Assembly: GCA_030691555.1 (NCBI GenBank)
Contig: JAUYEB010000022.1
Coordinates: forward strand, 1-6,853
DNA from: Candidatus Bathyarchaeota archaeon
GTDB lineage: Archaea > Thermoproteota > Bathyarchaeia > TCS64
DNA: 6,853 nucleotides
Direction: 5' to 3'
A program made the translations under genes and the position numbers. A model generated the notes under the pieces. It was given only the letters and a program-made list of their open reading frames with translations. It searched no databases and was not told the DNA's origin. This document shows, one piece after another, positions 5,571 through 6,853 of this stretch (position 1 is the first letter of the stretch; the number at the start of each line of letters is the position of its first letter).

Positions 5571-6773
5571 AGGCCGCTCCCGGAGCTGGAGGACGAGCAG
5601 CAGGTTGAGCACGAGCATCCCCGCCCCCACGTAGAAGGCCGCCGTGTAGCCGAAGGGCACCCCCGCCACCGTGAGGATGGACGAGTAGACGATCGGCCCA
5701 ACGACGCCGCCGAAGTCGAAGAAGGTCCTGTAGGTGCCTATCGCCATCCCCCTCGACTCGGCGGGCACCGAGTCCGCTATGAAGGCGGGCGTCACGCCGT
5801 AGACTATCCCCCAGAAGAGCCCGTTCGCGAACATGAGCGGCAGCATCCACTCGAAGGACTGCGTCAGGCTCAGCCCGACGAGGCTGGCGGCGCCCACGAC
5901 GAACCCGGCCGCGAGCATCCCCCTCCTCCCCAGCCGGTCGGAGAGCGCCCCCCCGAAGAGGTTCCCCGATATGTTCCCCGCCGTGCTCAGGGAGACGAGC
6001 AGCCCGTACCCCGCGAGGCCGAAGCCGAGCTGCTCCGTCGCGTAGAGCGGCAGCAGCGTCCCCATGAGCCCGTTGTTGATCATCATGCAGACGAAGTTGA
6101 TGAGGCAGCACGCGACCAGCGTCCTGTTCAGCAGCTCCTTGAGCACGGCGCGGCTCGGCAGCGCCGAGGAGAGGCTCCCCGGCTTCAGCACCTGCCCGCT
6201 CCCCCTCACCAAAAGCACGACGCCCAGGGCGGCGATGCCAACGGCGGCGCTGATGAGGAAGTTGGAGCGGATCCCGATGGACGAGGCGAGGAACCCCGCC
6301 GCCGTCTGCCCCACGAAGCTCCCCGTCAGCTCCACGGCCTGGAAGATGCCCAGGTACCTCCCACGCGTCTTGTTCGGGAAGAGGCTCGCCACGTAGGTCA
6401 TGCCTATGCAGAAGAAGCTCGCGTCCCCCACCCCCCAGAGCGCCCTCGCCACGATGAGCACCGAGATGTCGTTCGTCAGGTAGCTGGCGAGGGCCCCGAA
6501 TATGCCGAAGAAGCGCCCCGCTATCAGCAGCTTACGCAGGGCTATGCGGTCGCTGAGGACCCCGATGGGGAACTCGGCGAGCATCCTCACCACGAAGTAG
6601 CCGGAGACGGCGAGGCCGACGAGGAAGATGGGGGCCGTGAACTCCTTCCTGACGAATGGGGCGAATATGGGCTGGATGAGCCCCCCCGCGAACATCGTCA
6701 GCGTCCCCCCCCCGACCATGAGGAGGTACTCGCGGCTCTCCGGCTTCAACGGGTGTCGCGGATACCGACGCAT
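5562..6773 (-). CDS. Major facilitator superfamily (MFS) transporter, 12 TM
   Basis: This 403-residue protein is hydrophobic throughout and shows the two-fold 6+6 helix plan of the family. The inter-helix 2-3 loop carries motif A as GVLSDRIALRK (71-81), and its second-half copy GGALSDRLGRR (274-284) lies between helices 8 and 9. Helix 4 has the motif B-like ARALWGVGDA (109-118) with Arg110. RGRYLGIFQAVELTGSFVG (137-155) and RGMAIGTYRTFFDFGGVVG (341-359) are the matching helix 5 and helix 11 starts typical of drug/metabolite exporters. The central loop (about 191-212) is short. Members move sugars, drugs, siderophores or metabolites with proton coupling. The substrate cannot be read from the sequence, and a DHA1-like exporter is a guess. 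The start ATG at 6773 gives the short charged N-terminus normal for the family. It converges on the secreted-protein gene and has its own promoter upstream. Confidence 0.94.
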   Translation of the reverse strand: MRRYPRHPLKPESREYLLMVGGGTLTMFAGGLIQPIFAPFVRKEFTAPIFLVGLAVSGYFVVRMLAEFPIGVLSDRIALRKLLIAGRFFGIFGALASYLTNDISVLIVARALWGVGDASFFCIGMTYVASLFPNKTRGRYLGIFQAVELTGSFVGQTAAGFLASSIGIRSNFLISAAVGIAALGVVLLVRGSGQVLKPGSLSSALPSRAVLKELLNRTLVACCLINFVCMMINNGLMGTLLPLYATEQLGFGLAGYGLLVSLSTAGNISGNLFGGALSDRLGRRGMLAAGFVVGAASLVGLSLTQSFEWMLPLMFANGLFWGIVYGVTPAFIADSVPAESRGMAIGTYRTFFDFGGVVGPIVYSSILTVAGVPFGYTAAFYVGAGMLVLNLLLVLQLRERPQP

Positions 6774-6810
6774 GGCGGCGATTTAAACCCTCAGCCGCCG
6801 ACACGCCTCA

Positions 6811-6822
6811 GATAAGTTTTTC
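6811..6822 (-). promoter_or_regulatory. Possible promoter of the MFS gene
   Basis: On the minus strand GAAAAACTTATC could be BRE plus TATA, centred about 42 bases upstream of the ATG at 6773. This gives a predicted transcript start near 6790. A closer AT stretch, TTTAAAT at 6786-6780, is too near the start codon for a TATA box unless translation begins further downstream. GAGGG at about 6788-6792 is 14 or more bases from ATG, a poor ribosome site. Confidence 0.4.
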
Positions 6823-6831
6823 AGCCCCCAC

Positions 6832-6851
6832 CCACCGAACATCTCCGGTGG
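6832..6851. repeat. Small inverted repeat at the right edge
   Basis: CCACCG (6832-6837) and CGGTGG (6846-6851) are perfect inverted arms with an 8-base spacer, upstream of the MFS promoter. It could be an operator, a terminator of a neighbouring gene outside the window, or chance. Confidence 0.3.
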
Positions 6852-6853
6852 AT

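Noticed and set aside
5376..6815. A 479-codon open frame on the plus strand, antisense to the MFS gene
   Set aside because: Its product is a low-complexity mix of Arg, Pro, His, Glu and Gly with no domain, as expected from the complement of GC-rich codons. The opposite strand encodes a clear 12-TM transporter.
1..6853. CRISPR array, insertion sequence, transposase, integrase or att-like direct repeats
   Set aside because: I saw no regularly spaced repeats, no terminal inverted repeats around a gene and no mobile-element protein. The gene set looks like ordinary chromosomal envelope functions.

Overview
The window reads as archaeal, probably from a GC-rich, uncultured lineage of the TACK or Bathyarchaeia type. 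The exact lineage is a guess. The archaeal assignment rests on short AT-rich TATA-like elements placed tens of bases before start codons in otherwise GC-rich DNA, on frequent TTG/GTG starts with weak or absent Shine-Dalgarno sites, and on a very large secreted protein whose C-terminal part recalls archaeal S-layer proteins. There is no ribosomal or other marker gene to settle the taxonomy.

Layout, left to right. Positions 1-600 (minus) hold the first 200 residues of a YeiH/UPF0324-type membrane transporter that runs off the left edge. Positions 646-1410 (minus) encode a small soluble histidine kinase. It lies upstream of the transporter in the same direction, 45 bases away, so the two probably form an operon. 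A 126-base AT-rich divergent promoter region (1411-1536) separates this pair from a complete cation diffusion facilitator metal transporter (1537-2409, plus). A 234-base intergenic region (2410-2643) carries a hairpin, a C/pyrimidine tract and two candidate TATA boxes. It leads into a 961-residue secreted, tryptophan- and tyrosine-rich protein (2644-5529, plus) that is the standout gene. A 12-TM major facilitator transporter (5562-6773, minus) converges on it with a gap of only 32 bases. The last 80 bases hold the MFS promoter region and a small inverted repeat.

Functionally, this is mainly cell-envelope material: three membrane transporters, one cytoplasmic sensor kinase and one abundant-looking secreted surface protein. 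Nothing shows that they form one pathway. The only linkage the layout supports is kinase plus YeiH-like transporter. I saw no mobile element, CRISPR array, tRNA or rRNA. The most interesting item is the 961-residue protein. It has a signal peptide but no visible C-terminal membrane anchor, a codon usage that suggests heavy expression, and a GGP-type module near its C-terminus. I treat it as a candidate S-layer or surface-sheath protein of a poorly described family.
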